This document shows, in pieces, positions 47,650 through 56,079 of a DNA stretch of 64,000 nt. Below the pieces are notes generated by a model that was not told the DNA's origin, did not search any database, and saw only the letters and a list, made by a program, of their open reading frames with translations. The DNA lies in the NCBI RefSeq assembly GCF_004799345.1, contig NZ_SSMC01000001.1:744001-808000 (forward strand). The letters run 5' to 3'. The position numbers and the translations under genes are program-made. This DNA is from Robertkochia marina (lineage in GTDB: Bacteria; Bacteroidota; Bacteroidia; Flavobacteriales; Flavobacteriaceae). Positions within the stretch are counted from its first letter, which is position 1, and the number at the start of each line of letters is the position of its first letter.

Positions 47650-48687
47650 ATGACACCAAAACGAAGTATACTTATTACCGGAGGTGCCGGTTTTATAGGC
47701 TCTCATGTGGTCAGACATTGGGTGAACACCTATCCCGATTGCCTGGTGATCAACCTCGACCTATTAACCTATGCCGGGAACCTTCAAAACCTGAGGGATA
47801 TAGCCGATAAGCCTAACTATAAATTTATTAAAGGGGATATTTGCGACAGGGAATTGCTCCATGAAATATTCCGTAAATACAATCCCGGGGGAGTGATCCA
47901 CCTGGCGGCAGAATCACATGTAGACCGATCTATAAGCGGCCCTATGGCCTTTGCGCAAACCAATATTATCGGGACCCTGCAACTATTGGAAACGGCCAGA
48001 GAGTTTTGGACGAAGGGAGGTAAGAACAGGTTCTATCATATCAGCACTGATGAGGTGTATGGAAGTCTTGGGCCGGAAGGGTTGTTTACCGAAGAAAGCA
48101 GGTACGAGCCCAACAGTCCTTATTCTGCATCTAAGGCCTCTTCAGATCATTTTGTGAGGGCTTATGGCGAAACCTATGATCTGCCCTATGTGATCTCCAA
48201 TTGCTCAAATAACTATGGGCCCAATCAATTTCCTGAAAAGCTGATCCCGTTGTTCATTCAGAATTGTATTGACGGAAAGCCTTTACCGGTATACGGGGAC
48301 GGGAATTATACACGTGACTGGCTTTATGTGATCGATCACGCAAAGGCCATTGACCTGGTATACCATAAGGGAGGAAATAAGGAAACCTACAACATTGGTG
48401 GATTTAATGAATGGAAGAACATCGACCTGGTCAGGTTGCTCTGTGATATCATGGATCGGAAACTGCAACAACCCTCCGGAAAGGCAGCGTCTTTGATCAC
48501 CCATGTGAAAGACCGCCCGGGTCATGATAAACGATATGCTATTGATGCTTCAAAGATCCACAGAGAATTGGGTTGGGAGCCTTCTGTTGATTTTCAACAT
48601 GGCCTGGAAGCAACCATAGATTGGTATCTGGCCAATCCTCAATGGTTAAAAGATATCACCAGTGGCACCTACCGGGAGGAAATATAA
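47650..48687 (+). CDS. rfbB: dTDP-glucose 4,6-dehydratase
   Basis: Second step of dTDP-L-rhamnose synthesis: NAD-dependent dehydration of dTDP-glucose to the 4-keto-6-deoxy sugar. 345 residues. The Rossmann motif GGAGFIGSH is near 10-18, [10 protein letters not shown] near 134 (catalytic Asp-Glu after Thr) and [10 protein letters not shown] near 160 (Tyr-x3-Lys). The length and the C-terminal [11 protein letters not shown] segment are typical. It is the first of four same-strand rhamnose genes. Confidence 0.97.
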   Translation: MTPKRSILITGGAGFIGSHVVRHWVNTYPDCLVINLDLLTYAGNLQNLRDIADKPNYKFIKGDICDRELLHEIFRKYNPGGVIHLAAESHVDRSISGPMAFAQTNIIGTLQLLETAREFWTKGGKNRFYHISTDEVYGSLGPEGLFTEESRYEPNSPYSASKASSDHFVRAYGETYDLPYVISNCSNNYGPNQFPEKLIPLFIQNCIDGKPLPVYGDGNYTRDWLYVIDHAKAIDLVYHKGGNKETYNIGGFNEWKNIDLVRLLCDIMDRKLQQPSGKAASLITHVKDRPGHDKRYAIDASKIHRELGWEPSVDFQHGLEATIDWYLANPQWLKDITSGTYREEI

Positions 48688-48747
48688 TGGCCTCCCCCGC
48701 AAAAGTTGTAGAAAAGAACTTATTTTAAAGGTCTAAACCAGATACCC

Positions 48748-49605
48748 ATGAAAGGAATCATTTTGGCAGGAGGCACCGGATCGCGATTGCACCCGCTTAC
48801 CCTTGCGGTGAGTAAGCAGTTGATGCCGGTTTACGATAAACCCATGATCTACTATCCCTTATCTACCCTGATCTATGCAGGAATAAGGGAGATCCTGATC
48901 ATTTCAACCCCAAAAGACCTTCCTCTTTTCAAAGACCTTCTCGGGGATGGCAGGCAGTACGGATGTCACTTTGAATATGCCGTACAGGAACAACCCAGGG
49001 GTCTGGCTGAAGCCTTTATTATAGGAGAAGAATTCATTGGCGATGATAAAGTGGCTCTCATTCTGGGAGATAACATCTTTTACGGCACCGGTTTAGCCGA
49101 ATTGTTGCAGGCAAACAATGACCCTGATGGGGGTATCGTTTATGCATATCATGTGAATGATCCACAGCGCTATGGTGTAGTGGAGTTCAATGAAAATAAG
49201 GAGGCCCTTTCGATCGAAGAAAAGCCTGAAAACCCCAAGAGTAACTACGCAGTACCCGGCATCTATTTTTATGACAATGAGGTCGTAGCCATCGCCAAAA
49301 CCATTGCCCCGAGTAAAAGGGGAGAATTGGAAATAACAGATGTCAATAAGGCCTACCTGAAGAAGAAAAAGTTAAAAGTCAGTATACTTGACAGGGGTAC
49401 GGCCTGGCTGGATACAGGTACTTTCAGGTCGCTGATGCAGGCCTCGCAGTTTGTTCAGGTCATAGAAGACCGGCAGGGATTAAAGATCGGAGCCATAGAG
49501 GAGGCCGCCTGGAGGATGGGACTCATTAGCAGGGCACAAATGGATGAACTGGCCCGACCATTGTTGAAAAGCGGTTATGGAGAGTATCTGCTCGGATTGA
49601 AGTAA
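48748..49605 (+). CDS. rfbA: Glucose-1-phosphate thymidylyltransferase
   Basis: First step of dTDP-L-rhamnose synthesis: glucose-1-phosphate plus dTTP gives dTDP-glucose. 285 residues. The nucleotide loop [11 protein letters not shown] is near 8-18, followed by [18 protein letters not shown] near 22-39, [10 protein letters not shown] near 105 and [14 protein letters not shown] near 220. Length and motifs are those of RmlA. It starts 60 nt after rfbB. Confidence 0.97.
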   Translation: MKGIILAGGTGSRLHPLTLAVSKQLMPVYDKPMIYYPLSTLIYAGIREILIISTPKDLPLFKDLLGDGRQYGCHFEYAVQEQPRGLAEAFIIGEEFIGDDKVALILGDNIFYGTGLAELLQANNDPDGGIVYAYHVNDPQRYGVVEFNENKEALSIEEKPENPKSNYAVPGIYFYDNEVVAIAKTIAPSKRGELEITDVNKAYLKKKKLKVSILDRGTAWLDTGTFRSLMQASQFVQVIEDRQGLKIGAIEEAAWRMGLISRAQMDELARPLLKSGYGEYLLGLK

Positions 49606-49652
49606 GTACGTCACCCCTTAACAGGTTGGAACGAAATAAAAATTTAAACGAA

Positions 49653-50207
49653 TTGGAGGTAGAAAAAACAGAGATTGAAGGTTGTTTCCTGATCAAGCCA
49701 AAAAGGTTTTACGATGAAAGAGGGTCTTTTTCTGAAGGGTATAATAAAGCCCGTTATGAGAAGATGTTGGGCAGGTCTTTAAATTTTTGCCAGGATAACC
49801 TGTCTTATTCCGTCAAGGGGGTTTTAAGAGGGTTGCATTTTCAAAGGTCGCCCCACGCGCAAGCTAAACTCGTTCAGGTTATTAAGGGAAAGGTACAGGA
49901 TGTGGTAGTTGACCTGAGACCCGAATCGCCCACCTTCAAGAAATATGTCTCTGTTGTTTTAAGTGAAGAGAATGGCTATCAGCTTTTTGTTCCCAAAGGA
50001 ATGGCCCACGGATTCCTTGCCTTAACCGATGAGGTAGTTTTTCAGTATAAATGTGATGCCTATTACCAACCGGAGGCAGAAGCGGGCATTATGTACAATG
50101 ACCCTGAACTTAGCATTCCATGGATGATGAATGAAAAAGAGCTGATACTTTCCGGAAAAGACAAGGAACTCCCGGTCTTAAACCAATTCTTACATGAAGA
50201 GCAATAA
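49653..50207 (+). CDS. rfbC: dTDP-4-dehydrorhamnose 3,5-epimerase
   Basis: Third step of the pathway: epimerises the 4-keto sugar at C3 and C5. The cupin-fold protein of about 184 residues has FYDERGSFSEGY, GVLRGLHFQ near 60 (catalytic His), QVIKGKVQDVVVDLRPESPTFKKY and FVPKGMAHGFLAL. No ATG lies at the 5' end. Two TTG codons are possible, 49626 and 49653. I choose 49653 because it gives the usual beginning EVEKTEIEGCFLIKP. It overlaps rfbD by 14 nt. Confidence 0.92.
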   Translation: MEVEKTEIEGCFLIKPKRFYDERGSFSEGYNKARYEKMLGRSLNFCQDNLSYSVKGVLRGLHFQRSPHAQAKLVQVIKGKVQDVVVDLRPESPTFKKYVSVVLSEENGYQLFVPKGMAHGFLALTDEVVFQYKCDAYYQPEAEAGIMYNDPELSIPWMMNEKELILSGKDKELPVLNQFLHEEQ

Positions 50208-51000
50208 ACCGACAGTGCTGATCACAGGGGCCACCGGTCAATTAGGGCAAGCTTTAAAAGAGTTGTTGGAATTGAAGGCTAACTACAAGGTTATATGCAC
50301 TTCATCGTCAAATCTCGATATTACTGTTCCCGGGCAGATAGCCGATGCTTTTAAGAAATATGAGCCGGATTTCTGTATTAATTGCGCAGCCTATACCAAC
50401 GTGAGATTGGCTGAGACAGAGAAAGATAAAGCCTATAAGGTGAATGCTGATGCTCCTGGGATCCTGGCACGGGCCTGTGAAGAATATCAAACCACCCTGA
50501 TCCACATTTCTACAGATTATGTGTTCGATGGTAAAAAGGACGCCCCTTACACTATTCTCGATGCGCCCCGACCTTTGAATGTATACGGAGCCTCGAAATT
50601 GGAAGGTGAGCAAAATATTGAAAAGCACTGTTCCAGGTATTATATCGTCAGAACCTCCTGGCTTTACAACCGAAACTACGGGAAAAATTTTTACCGTACT
50701 ATTCTGGAAAATGCGAAGAAGGGGAAACCCATGAATATTATTACTTCTCAAAAAGGGACACCCACAGATGTTCATAACCTGGCAGCTTATATCTGCCAAT
50801 TAATGGAGGAGACCCCTGCCTATGGAATAAAGCATTTCAGTGATGAAGAGGTGATGAACTGGTATGATTTTTCAGTGCGCATTCTAAAAGAGAATGATCT
50901 TGACATTTCCCTTCTTACCCCTATAGAGACCTTGAAAAATGATGTGGTAGACCGGCCTTTGTATTCGGCCCTTACCGCCGAGGCTAATGAACAGGAATAA
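50194..51000 (+). CDS. rfbD: dTDP-4-dehydrorhamnose reductase
   Basis: Last step: NAD(P)H-dependent reduction to dTDP-L-rhamnose. 268 residues, slightly short for the family. The motifs are ITGATGQLGQAL near 10-21, NCAAYTNVRLAE near 67, STDYVFDGKK near 106 and YGASKLEGE near 130 (Tyr-x3-Lys). The C-terminus has VVDRPLYSAL, the equivalent of the RP-x-x-S-L end. Its start lies inside the end of rfbC, which suggests translational coupling. With rfbB, rfbA and rfbC it completes the dTDP-L-rhamnose route. Confidence 0.95.
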   Translation: MKSNKPTVLITGATGQLGQALKELLELKANYKVICTSSSNLDITVPGQIADAFKKYEPDFCINCAAYTNVRLAETEKDKAYKVNADAPGILARACEEYQTTLIHISTDYVFDGKKDAPYTILDAPRPLNVYGASKLEGEQNIEKHCSRYYIVRTSWLYNRNYGKNFYRTILENAKKGKPMNIITSQKGTPTDVHNLAAYICQLMEETPAYGIKHFSDEEVMNWYDFSVRILKENDLDISLLTPIETLKNDVVDRPLYSALTAEANEQE

Positions 51001-51073
51001 ACCCAAAGGAAAATTTTCAAACTCCAAATTCCAATTTTTTGTTAAGGGGCTTTCATTGCCTAAGTATGTATTG

Positions 51074-51147
51074 CGTCCCGTCCCTGCAACTCGTCGCTGC
51101 AACTCGTCCCTCAAACTCAAACTCGTTCCTCAAACTCGTCCCTGAAA
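51074..51147 (+). repeat. Degenerate tandem tract related to the dispersed elements
   Basis: About 74 nt built of variants of AACTCGTCCCTCAAACTC, with unit lengths near 11-18 nt. It ends 5 nt before the purD -7 box. The unit occurs once in the 59-nt module of the elements at 33.3 and 37.0 kb (CTCAAACTGAAACTCGTCCC in the latter), so it is probably an amplified fragment of that family. Confidence 0.65.
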
Positions 51148-51152
51148 ATCCC

Positions 51153-51160
51153 TATCTTTG
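51153..51160 (+). promoter_or_regulatory. Probable -7 element of purD promoter
   Basis: TATCTTTG matches TAnnTTTG, 33 nt before the purD ATG. The region that should hold the -33 element is occupied by the tandem tract. Confidence 0.55.
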
Positions 51161-51193
51161 CACTCGCAATTATCAACGTAAAAAGCACATTCA

Positions 51194-52471
51194 ATGAACA
51201 TCCTTGTACTCGGTTCCGGAGGGCGCGAACATACCCTGAGCTGGAAAATTGCTCAAAGTAATCAATTGGATAAATTATTTGTAGCTCCCGGGAATGCGGG
51301 AACTGCGGCCATAGCTACCAATGTGGGCATTGCGCCAACTGATTTTGATGCGGTCAAGGACCTGGTTCTTAAAGAAAATATTGAAATGGTTGTGGTGGGG
51401 CCTGAAGATCCGTTGGTGCAAGGTATTGCTGATTTCTTTGCCCAGGATGAAGCTCTGAAATACGTACATCTTATCGGTCCGTCAAAATCGGGAGCAATTC
51501 TGGAAGGAAGTAAGGAGTTTGCCAAGGAATTCATGTCAAGGCATAATATTCCAACGGCGGCTTACCAAAGCTTTACAGCTGAAAGCCTGGAGGCCGGTTA
51601 TGCTTTCCTGGAAACCCTTAAACCTCCATATGTATTAAAGGCCGATGGATTGGCTGCAGGAAAAGGAGTGTTGATCATCGACAACCTGGAGGAGGCCAAA
51701 GCTGAACTGAAAAAAATGCTGGTAGACGCTAAGTTTGGTAATGCCAGTGCTAAGGTGGTCATAGAGGAATTTTTGAGTGGTATAGAATTAAGCGTTTTCG
51801 TACTTACTGATGGTAAAGACTATATGATCCTGCCAACAGCTAAAGACTATAAGCGCATCGGAGAAGGCGATACCGGACTGAATACCGGTGGAATGGGGGC
51901 CATTTCTCCCGTACCTTTTGCAGACGCAGACTTTATGAGAAAGGTGGAAGAGCGTATTGTAGAACCAACCATTCAAGGTTTTTCGAAAGATAATATTGAT
52001 TATAAGGGCTTTGTGTTCATCGGACTCATCAAGGTGGCCGGAGAGCCTTATGTTATTGAGTATAACGTAAGAATGGGAGACCCGGAAACTGAGGTGGTTA
52101 TACCCAGGGTAAAGAATGATCTTATAGATCTGTTTCGGGCAGTTGCCAACGGCACCTTGAATCAAAAGACCCTTGAAGTTGATACCCGATCTGCTACCAC
52201 AGTAATGGCCGTTTCAGGAGGATACCCGGAAGCATATGAGAAAGGCAAAGAAATATCAGGGCTTGATGAGGTAAACGATTCCATTGTGTTTCACGCAGGA
52301 ACTAAAATGGACGGAGATAAGGTGGTTACTTCCGGCGGTCGTGTGATGGCCTTCACCTCGTTCGGCAAAAATTTCAGAGAGGCTCTTGATTCATCGTACG
52401 AAAGCCTGAATAAGGTGTGTTTTGACGGTATCTATTACCGTAAAGATCTGGGGTTTGACCTGGAAGCGTAA
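51194..52471 (+). CDS. purD: Phosphoribosylamine--glycine ligase
   Basis: Second step of de novo purine synthesis: ATP-dependent joining of phosphoribosylamine and glycine to GAR. 425 residues with the ATP-grasp fold. The motifs are VLGSGGREHTLSWK near 4-17, APGNAGT near 31, KADGLAAGKGV near 145, DTGLNTGGMGAISPVP near 222 and EYNVRMGDPETEV near 287 (metal ligands). It is a single gene with a promoter box and a strong terminator. Confidence 0.98.
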   Translation: MNILVLGSGGREHTLSWKIAQSNQLDKLFVAPGNAGTAAIATNVGIAPTDFDAVKDLVLKENIEMVVVGPEDPLVQGIADFFAQDEALKYVHLIGPSKSGAILEGSKEFAKEFMSRHNIPTAAYQSFTAESLEAGYAFLETLKPPYVLKADGLAAGKGVLIIDNLEEAKAELKKMLVDAKFGNASAKVVIEEFLSGIELSVFVLTDGKDYMILPTAKDYKRIGEGDTGLNTGGMGAISPVPFADADFMRKVEERIVEPTIQGFSKDNIDYKGFVFIGLIKVAGEPYVIEYNVRMGDPETEVVIPRVKNDLIDLFRAVANGTLNQKTLEVDTRSATTVMAVSGGYPEAYEKGKEISGLDEVNDSIVFHAGTKMDGDKVVTSGGRVMAFTSFGKNFREALDSSYESLNKVCFDGIYYRKDLGFDLEA

Positions 52472-52496
52472 AGTATTCCATGAATGAACTAAAAAC

Positions 52497-52532
52497 AAAA
52501 AAACCCGCAGCTTCTTCAACTGCGGGTTTTTT
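52497..52532. terminator. Terminator between purD and the minus-strand small gene
   Basis: Perfect 10-bp stem AAACCCGCAG/CTGCGGGTTT with a run of A before and T after, so it can serve both strands. Confidence 0.92.
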
Positions 52533-52565
52533 GTATACGATTAGATGCTATAATGGATGGCTTTC

Positions 52566-52787
52566 TTACAGGTAAGAATGCGCAGTGATATCCTTGTTCT
52601 CTTCGTTGTTATCGTTAAATTTCTTTAACTGTCCCATCCAGTAAACAAAGGCAACCGCACCTATGATCATAAAGATCCAGTTTAAGGTGTTGGCTGTCCA
52701 CCAATTCTCCATACCCCTTAATGCATGCAGGGGGGCGAATAATATTTCTTCAAATAAGTACTGGATACCGTAGAAAAAATCACTCAT
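52566..52787 (-). CDS. Small membrane protein (possible DUF6341)
   Basis: 73 residues with a short amphipathic N-terminus (FFYGIQYLFEEILFAPLHAL), one transmembrane segment (about 35-52) and a polar Asn/Glu-rich tail. Small proteins of this form next to purD, a DUF6427-like gene and upp are common in flavobacteria; the family name is recalled, not tested. It has a full promoter on the minus strand that reaches into the start of the divergent gene. The function is unknown. Confidence 0.82.
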   Translation of the reverse strand: MSDFFYGIQYLFEEILFAPLHALRGMENWWTANTLNWIFMIIGAVAFVYWMGQLKKFNDNNEENKDITAHSYL

Positions 52788-52815
52788 GAGTAAAAGTTAT
52801 ATTAAATTTACCCCG

Positions 52816-52845
52816 CAAAAATACAAAAAGCACCCATGATATCAA
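52816..52845 (-). promoter_or_regulatory. Promoter of the small membrane protein gene
   Basis: On the minus strand: TTG (52845-52843), a 19-nt spacer and TATTTTTG (52823-52816), an excellent consensus match. Its -33 element lies inside the first codons of the divergent gene at 52836. Confidence 0.75.
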
Positions 52846-53759
52846 GCATTTTCGGCAGAACTAAACCTATAAATTTTATTTTTCTGGCTCTTTTTGCTTT
52901 ATGCTTTCTGCTGGGGTATTATTTTCTGGGGAATACCAACGGATTTACCCTGGCTCAATTACCTGATTTTCTGATCACCGCAGCCCTGGTGACCTTTACC
53001 ATGCTGCTTATTGAATTTATAAATCGGAAGAATACTCTTACCAAGGATAATTCGTACCTGACTTTTTTCTTCCTGCTGTATCTCTGTATGTTTCCGAAGA
53101 TCTTCGCCGACGTCGAGGTGATCGTAGCCCACATTTTTGTGTTGTTGTCTTTTCGCAGGATCATCAGTATTCGCAGCGGACAGGATGTGCGCTCTAAGAT
53201 CTTTGATGGTTCCCTGTGGGTGTTTGTTGCCGCGATGTTTTACAGTTGGTCTGTACTTTTTTTGATCCTGGTCTTTGCGGGTATATTCCTTTATGGGGTT
53301 AATTACTATAAAAATCTATTGGTGCCATTTGTAGCCTTACTTATTGTTGCTATCCTGGGCGTAACATGGAAGTTGTGGATGGGGCAGGAGCTGGACTGGC
53401 GGGTGTTTGTAGATATGACCCCCACCCTCAGTTTTGATAAATATACCGATCTGCGACTTGTTTTCCCTGTTATTTTTATTTCCGGTATCGCCCTTATCTC
53501 GGGGGTGTATTACTTTATGAAAGTAGGAGGAAGGGCGTATAAGGCTCGTATTCCCGGGTGGTTGGTATTGTTATTCTTTGCTTTGGCGGCTTTGTTGGTA
53601 GCCCTGGTGGAGAGTGCGAATACCTCAGAACTGATCTTCGCAGGCTTTCCCCTTTGTGTAATGATGACCAACTACCTGCAATCCATTAAGAGAAAATGGC
53701 TCAAGGAAGCGTTTCTATGGGCATTTTTAATACTCCCGGTGCTGGTGCTATTTCTGTAA
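52836..53759 (+). CDS. Polytopic membrane protein (DUF6427-like)
   Basis: 307 residues, strongly hydrophobic throughout, with about eight to ten predicted transmembrane segments. Polar loops include INRKNTLTKDN near 65 and RIISIRSGQDVRSKIFDG near 108. It begins MISSIFGRTKPINFIF, typical of a flavobacterial family that stands next to upp. No transport or catalytic motif is visible. Its end overlaps the convergent upp gene by 12 nt, and its start region houses the promoter of the divergent small gene. Confidence 0.85.
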   Translation: MISSIFGRTKPINFIFLALFALCFLLGYYFLGNTNGFTLAQLPDFLITAALVTFTMLLIEFINRKNTLTKDNSYLTFFFLLYLCMFPKIFADVEVIVAHIFVLLSFRRIISIRSGQDVRSKIFDGSLWVFVAAMFYSWSVLFLILVFAGIFLYGVNYYKNLLVPFVALLIVAILGVTWKLWMGQELDWRVFVDMTPTLSFDKYTDLRLVFPVIFISGIALISGVYYFMKVGGRAYKARIPGWLVLLFFALAALLVALVESANTSELIFAGFPLCVMMTNYLQSIKRKWLKEAFLWAFLILPVLVLFL

Positions 53760-54404
53760 TTTCCTCCCAAATGCCAGGTCTCCGGCATCTCCCAATCCCG
53801 GAACGATATAGGAGTAATCGTTTAATTCCTCATCAATATCGCCCACCCATAACCGGGTGCCGCGCGGAAAATGCTTGCTGATGTATTCGACGCCTTCTTG
53901 AGAGGCTATGGCTGTTACCAGGTGAATCTCTCTAGGCAATCCTACTCTTGAGAGGGCTTCAAAAGTGGCCACGAGGGAATGACCGCTGGCCAGCATGGGA
54001 TCAGCCAGGATCAAAACCTTATTATCCAGGTCGGGACTAGCCAGGTACTCAACAATGATCTCAAATTCAGTGTCGCTGGTATGATAGCGATAGGCTGAAA
54101 TAAATGAATTCTCTACCCAGTCAAAATAGTTGAGAATACCCTGGTGCAATGGCAGTCCTGCGCGCAATACAGAACAGATCACGATGCGATCCTGAAGGGT
54201 AACTGTGGACTTTCTGCCCAGGGGAGTGTGCACCACCTCTTCTTTGTGATGCAATTCCTTACTAATCTCATAGCTGATGATCTCTCCGATACGTTCAAGA
54301 TTTCTGCGGAAGCGCATGGAATCCTGCTGGAGTTCCTTATCCCGCAATTGGGCCAGGTAATTGTTTAAAACAGAAGGGCTTTTGGCCAGGTGATGAATTT
54401 TCAT
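53748..54404 (-). CDS. upp: Uracil phosphoribosyltransferase
   Basis: Pyrimidine salvage: uracil plus PRPP gives UMP. 218 residues, the usual size. The N-terminal region has LRDKELQQDSMRFRRNLERI. CSVLRAGLPLHQGILNYF is near 76, the PRPP-binding loop ADPMLASGHSLVATFEAL near 131 (usually DPMLATGGS), and GDIDEELNDYSYIVPGLGDAGDL near the C-terminus. The Ala-Ser-Gly-His-Ser variant is typical of the Bacteroidota form. It overlaps the convergent membrane gene tail to tail by 12 nt. Confidence 0.95.
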   Translation of the reverse strand: MKIHHLAKSPSVLNNYLAQLRDKELQQDSMRFRRNLERIGEIISYEISKELHHKEEVVHTPLGRKSTVTLQDRIVICSVLRAGLPLHQGILNYFDWVENSFISAYRYHTSDTEFEIIVEYLASPDLDNKVLILADPMLASGHSLVATFEALSRVGLPREIHLVTAIASQEGVEYISKHFPRGTRLWVGDIDEELNDYSYIVPGLGDAGDLAFGRKLQK

Positions 54405-54436
54405 GACTTAAAGTTAGGTTTTTTTAGGGAGTCGAG

Positions 54437-54519
54437 GGCCGAACGTTAAGAAAACAGCCAGTGGCTGTTTTTAGTGAAGGAGCCAGGGGGCGCGAGGGCG
54501 CTCAGGGTGTAACCCTGAG
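54437..54519 (+). repeat. Dispersed intergenic hairpin element, copy 3
   Basis: Between upp and the DUF502 gene. The left flank GGCCGAACGTTA is followed by hairpin AACAGCC-AGT-GGCTGTT (54453-54469), extendable to 9 bp, and the right flank TTTTAGTGAAGGAGCC. A GC-rich run and a second hairpin CTCAGGGT-GTA-ACCCTGAG (54501-54519) follow. Flanks and the 16-nt offset agree with copies 1 and 2, while both arms of the first hairpin have changed together. The 59-nt module of the other copies is absent. Confidence 0.75.
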
Positions 54520-54550
54520 TCGGTCTGAATTACTCGATTTTTCACTCTTT

Positions 54551-54622
54551 ACCTGTCACCTATTACTTGTCTCCTGCCTGCCAAGCCGCAGGCATGGTTG
54601 CCTATTACTTGTCACCTGTCAC
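54551..54622. repeat. Short direct repeats running into the DUF502 gene end
   Basis: CCTATTACTTGTCTCCTG (54559-54576) and CCTATTACTTGTCACCTG (54601-54618) match at 17 of 18 positions. ACCTGTCACC occurs at 54551 and again near 54613. The right copy contains the stop codon and last codons of the minus-strand DUF502 gene. Confidence 0.7.
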
Positions 54623-55225
54623 CTTCCCTTCAACCGAATCTAAAGTGCCAAACTGATACGACCCTCTCCCGAGTTGTTGTACGGTTTTGATCACTTCTTT
54701 CGGGGTCATATCGAGCTTCACGATGCGTTCAGGATCTACATAAACCACCGTGCCCGACCAGGGGTTCGGTGAGCTGGGAAGGTATACAGCCACCCGGCCG
54801 GTATCGGTGCGTTCGATCTCAAACCCGATCTGGGCGTTATCATCAAATTCGGCCAATACAGGTAGAAAGTGCTCGGAGGCCTTTTCATTGCTTTTGATAC
54901 CATCTGTAATACCCTTTACGAATCGATAGCCCGGTAAATTGATGAGCACTTTGCTTTCCAGGGTGCGTTGAAGTTTTTTCAGGTTTCTTCCGTTGGCAAG
55001 CAGGCCTGCCAAAAAACACAGAACAAGAACAGCGAAAATGGCGATGAGATTGGCAAGGGCAACACCTCCAACAGATTCTATAGGGATAAGCTTATCTATG
55101 GGTTGGGCCACTTTGAGCATGATCTGGAAGGCCTTGGTGACAATGATGATAATGATAACGATGGGCACCATGAACAGGATACCGCCAATGATGGTTGTTT
55201 TTATAAAATTTAAAATCTTCTTCAT
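54605..55225 (-). CDS. DUF502 family membrane protein
   Basis: 206 residues with two transmembrane segments (about 10-32 and 52-76) and a C-terminal soluble beta-rich domain (about 80-200, with NLPGYRFVKGITDGI and VAVYLPSSPNPWSGTVVYV). That is the DUF502 pattern, also found in chloroplast COV proteins. The function in bacteria is unknown. Its last residues (VTGDK) are encoded by a short direct-repeat unit, see 54551-54622. Confidence 0.9.
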   Translation of the reverse strand: MKKILNFIKTTIIGGILFMVPIVIIIIIVTKAFQIMLKVAQPIDKLIPIESVGGVALANLIAIFAVLVLCFLAGLLANGRNLKKLQRTLESKVLINLPGYRFVKGITDGIKSNEKASEHFLPVLAEFDDNAQIGFEIERTDTGRVAVYLPSSPNPWSGTVVYVDPERIVKLDMTPKEVIKTVQQLGRGSYQFGTLDSVEGKVTGDK

Positions 55226-55414
55226 TACCGCAGGATTTAAGTCTTGAATTATAACTATCTAATTTACAATTAATTAGTAAAAATATTTAATAACAGTCTT
55301 GTAAATACTGCTTACTACTTTTCACGTGTTTAATGTGGCTGCTTTGAATAGGTGGACAACCTCACCTTGGGTATCTAATTCCGGAATTTCAGGGTAAAAA
55401 CGTGTTGAATGAAT

Positions 55415-55422
55415 TATATTTG
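55415..55422 (+). promoter_or_regulatory. Probable -7 element of the DUF4254 gene
   Basis: TATATTTG matches TAnnTTTG, 21 nt before the ATG at 55444. Its position inside a longer open frame from 55402 argues against the earlier start. Confidence 0.55.
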
Positions 55423-55443
55423 CGTAACCAAATAAATAACTAC

Positions 55444-56049
55444 ATGTTCAGCGAAAAAGCATTCAGGATTTTTGAGGAGAGTATAGAGAAATACCATATA
55501 AAGGATGATGTATACCAATCCTTTGAAAACCCGTATCCAAACGACAAGATCGAACACCTTTTATATCGTAAGAACTGGATCGATACCGTTCAATGGCATT
55601 ATGAGGATATTATTCGTGACCCGGAGATCGACCCCGTAGCGGCTCTTGATTTGAAAAGAAAGATCGATGCTTCTAATCAGGATCGTACCGATATGGTAGA
55701 GTATATTGACAGTTATTTTCTGGATAAATACAAGGATGTTACCCCGAAGCCGGAGGCTACCATCAATTCTGAAAGTCCGGCATGGGCTATTGACCGACTA
55801 TCCATTCTTGCCTTAAAGATCTACCACATGCAGGAAGAGGTTGAGCGGGAAGGTGCTTCAGAAGACCATAAGGCGAAATGTCAGGCCAAACTGGATGTAC
55901 TTCTGGAACAGAAAAAAGATCTTTCTACAGCCATCGATCAACTGCTGGCAGATATTGAGAATGGCGACAAGTACATGAAAGTGTACAAGCAAATGAAGAT
56001 GTATAATGATGATGAGCTGAATCCGGTACTTTACAAGAATAAAAAATAA
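55444..56049 (+). CDS. DUF4254 domain-containing protein
   Basis: 201 residues from the ATG at 55444, all-helical, charged and without signal or membrane segments. The family core AWAIDRLSILALKIYHM is near 115-131, and a heptad-like C-terminal region ends in VLYKNKK. DUF4254 genes in Bacteroidota usually neighbour glycosyltransferases, and here one starts 30 nt downstream. A role in envelope polysaccharide synthesis is likely from context only. Confidence 0.88.
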   Translation: MFSEKAFRIFEESIEKYHIKDDVYQSFENPYPNDKIEHLLYRKNWIDTVQWHYEDIIRDPEIDPVAALDLKRKIDASNQDRTDMVEYIDSYFLDKYKDVTPKPEATINSESPAWAIDRLSILALKIYHMQEEVEREGASEDHKAKCQAKLDVLLEQKKDLSTAIDQLLADIENGDKYMKVYKQMKMYNDDELNPVLYKNKK

Positions 56050-56079
56050 CGACCCCATTGGGTTTACAATAAAACGATT

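Noticed and set aside
47650-51000. Full O-antigen or capsule cluster around the rhamnose genes
   Set aside because: Only the four dTDP-rhamnose genes are present. No flippase, polymerase or glycosyltransferase is adjacent, so the window shows precursor synthesis only.
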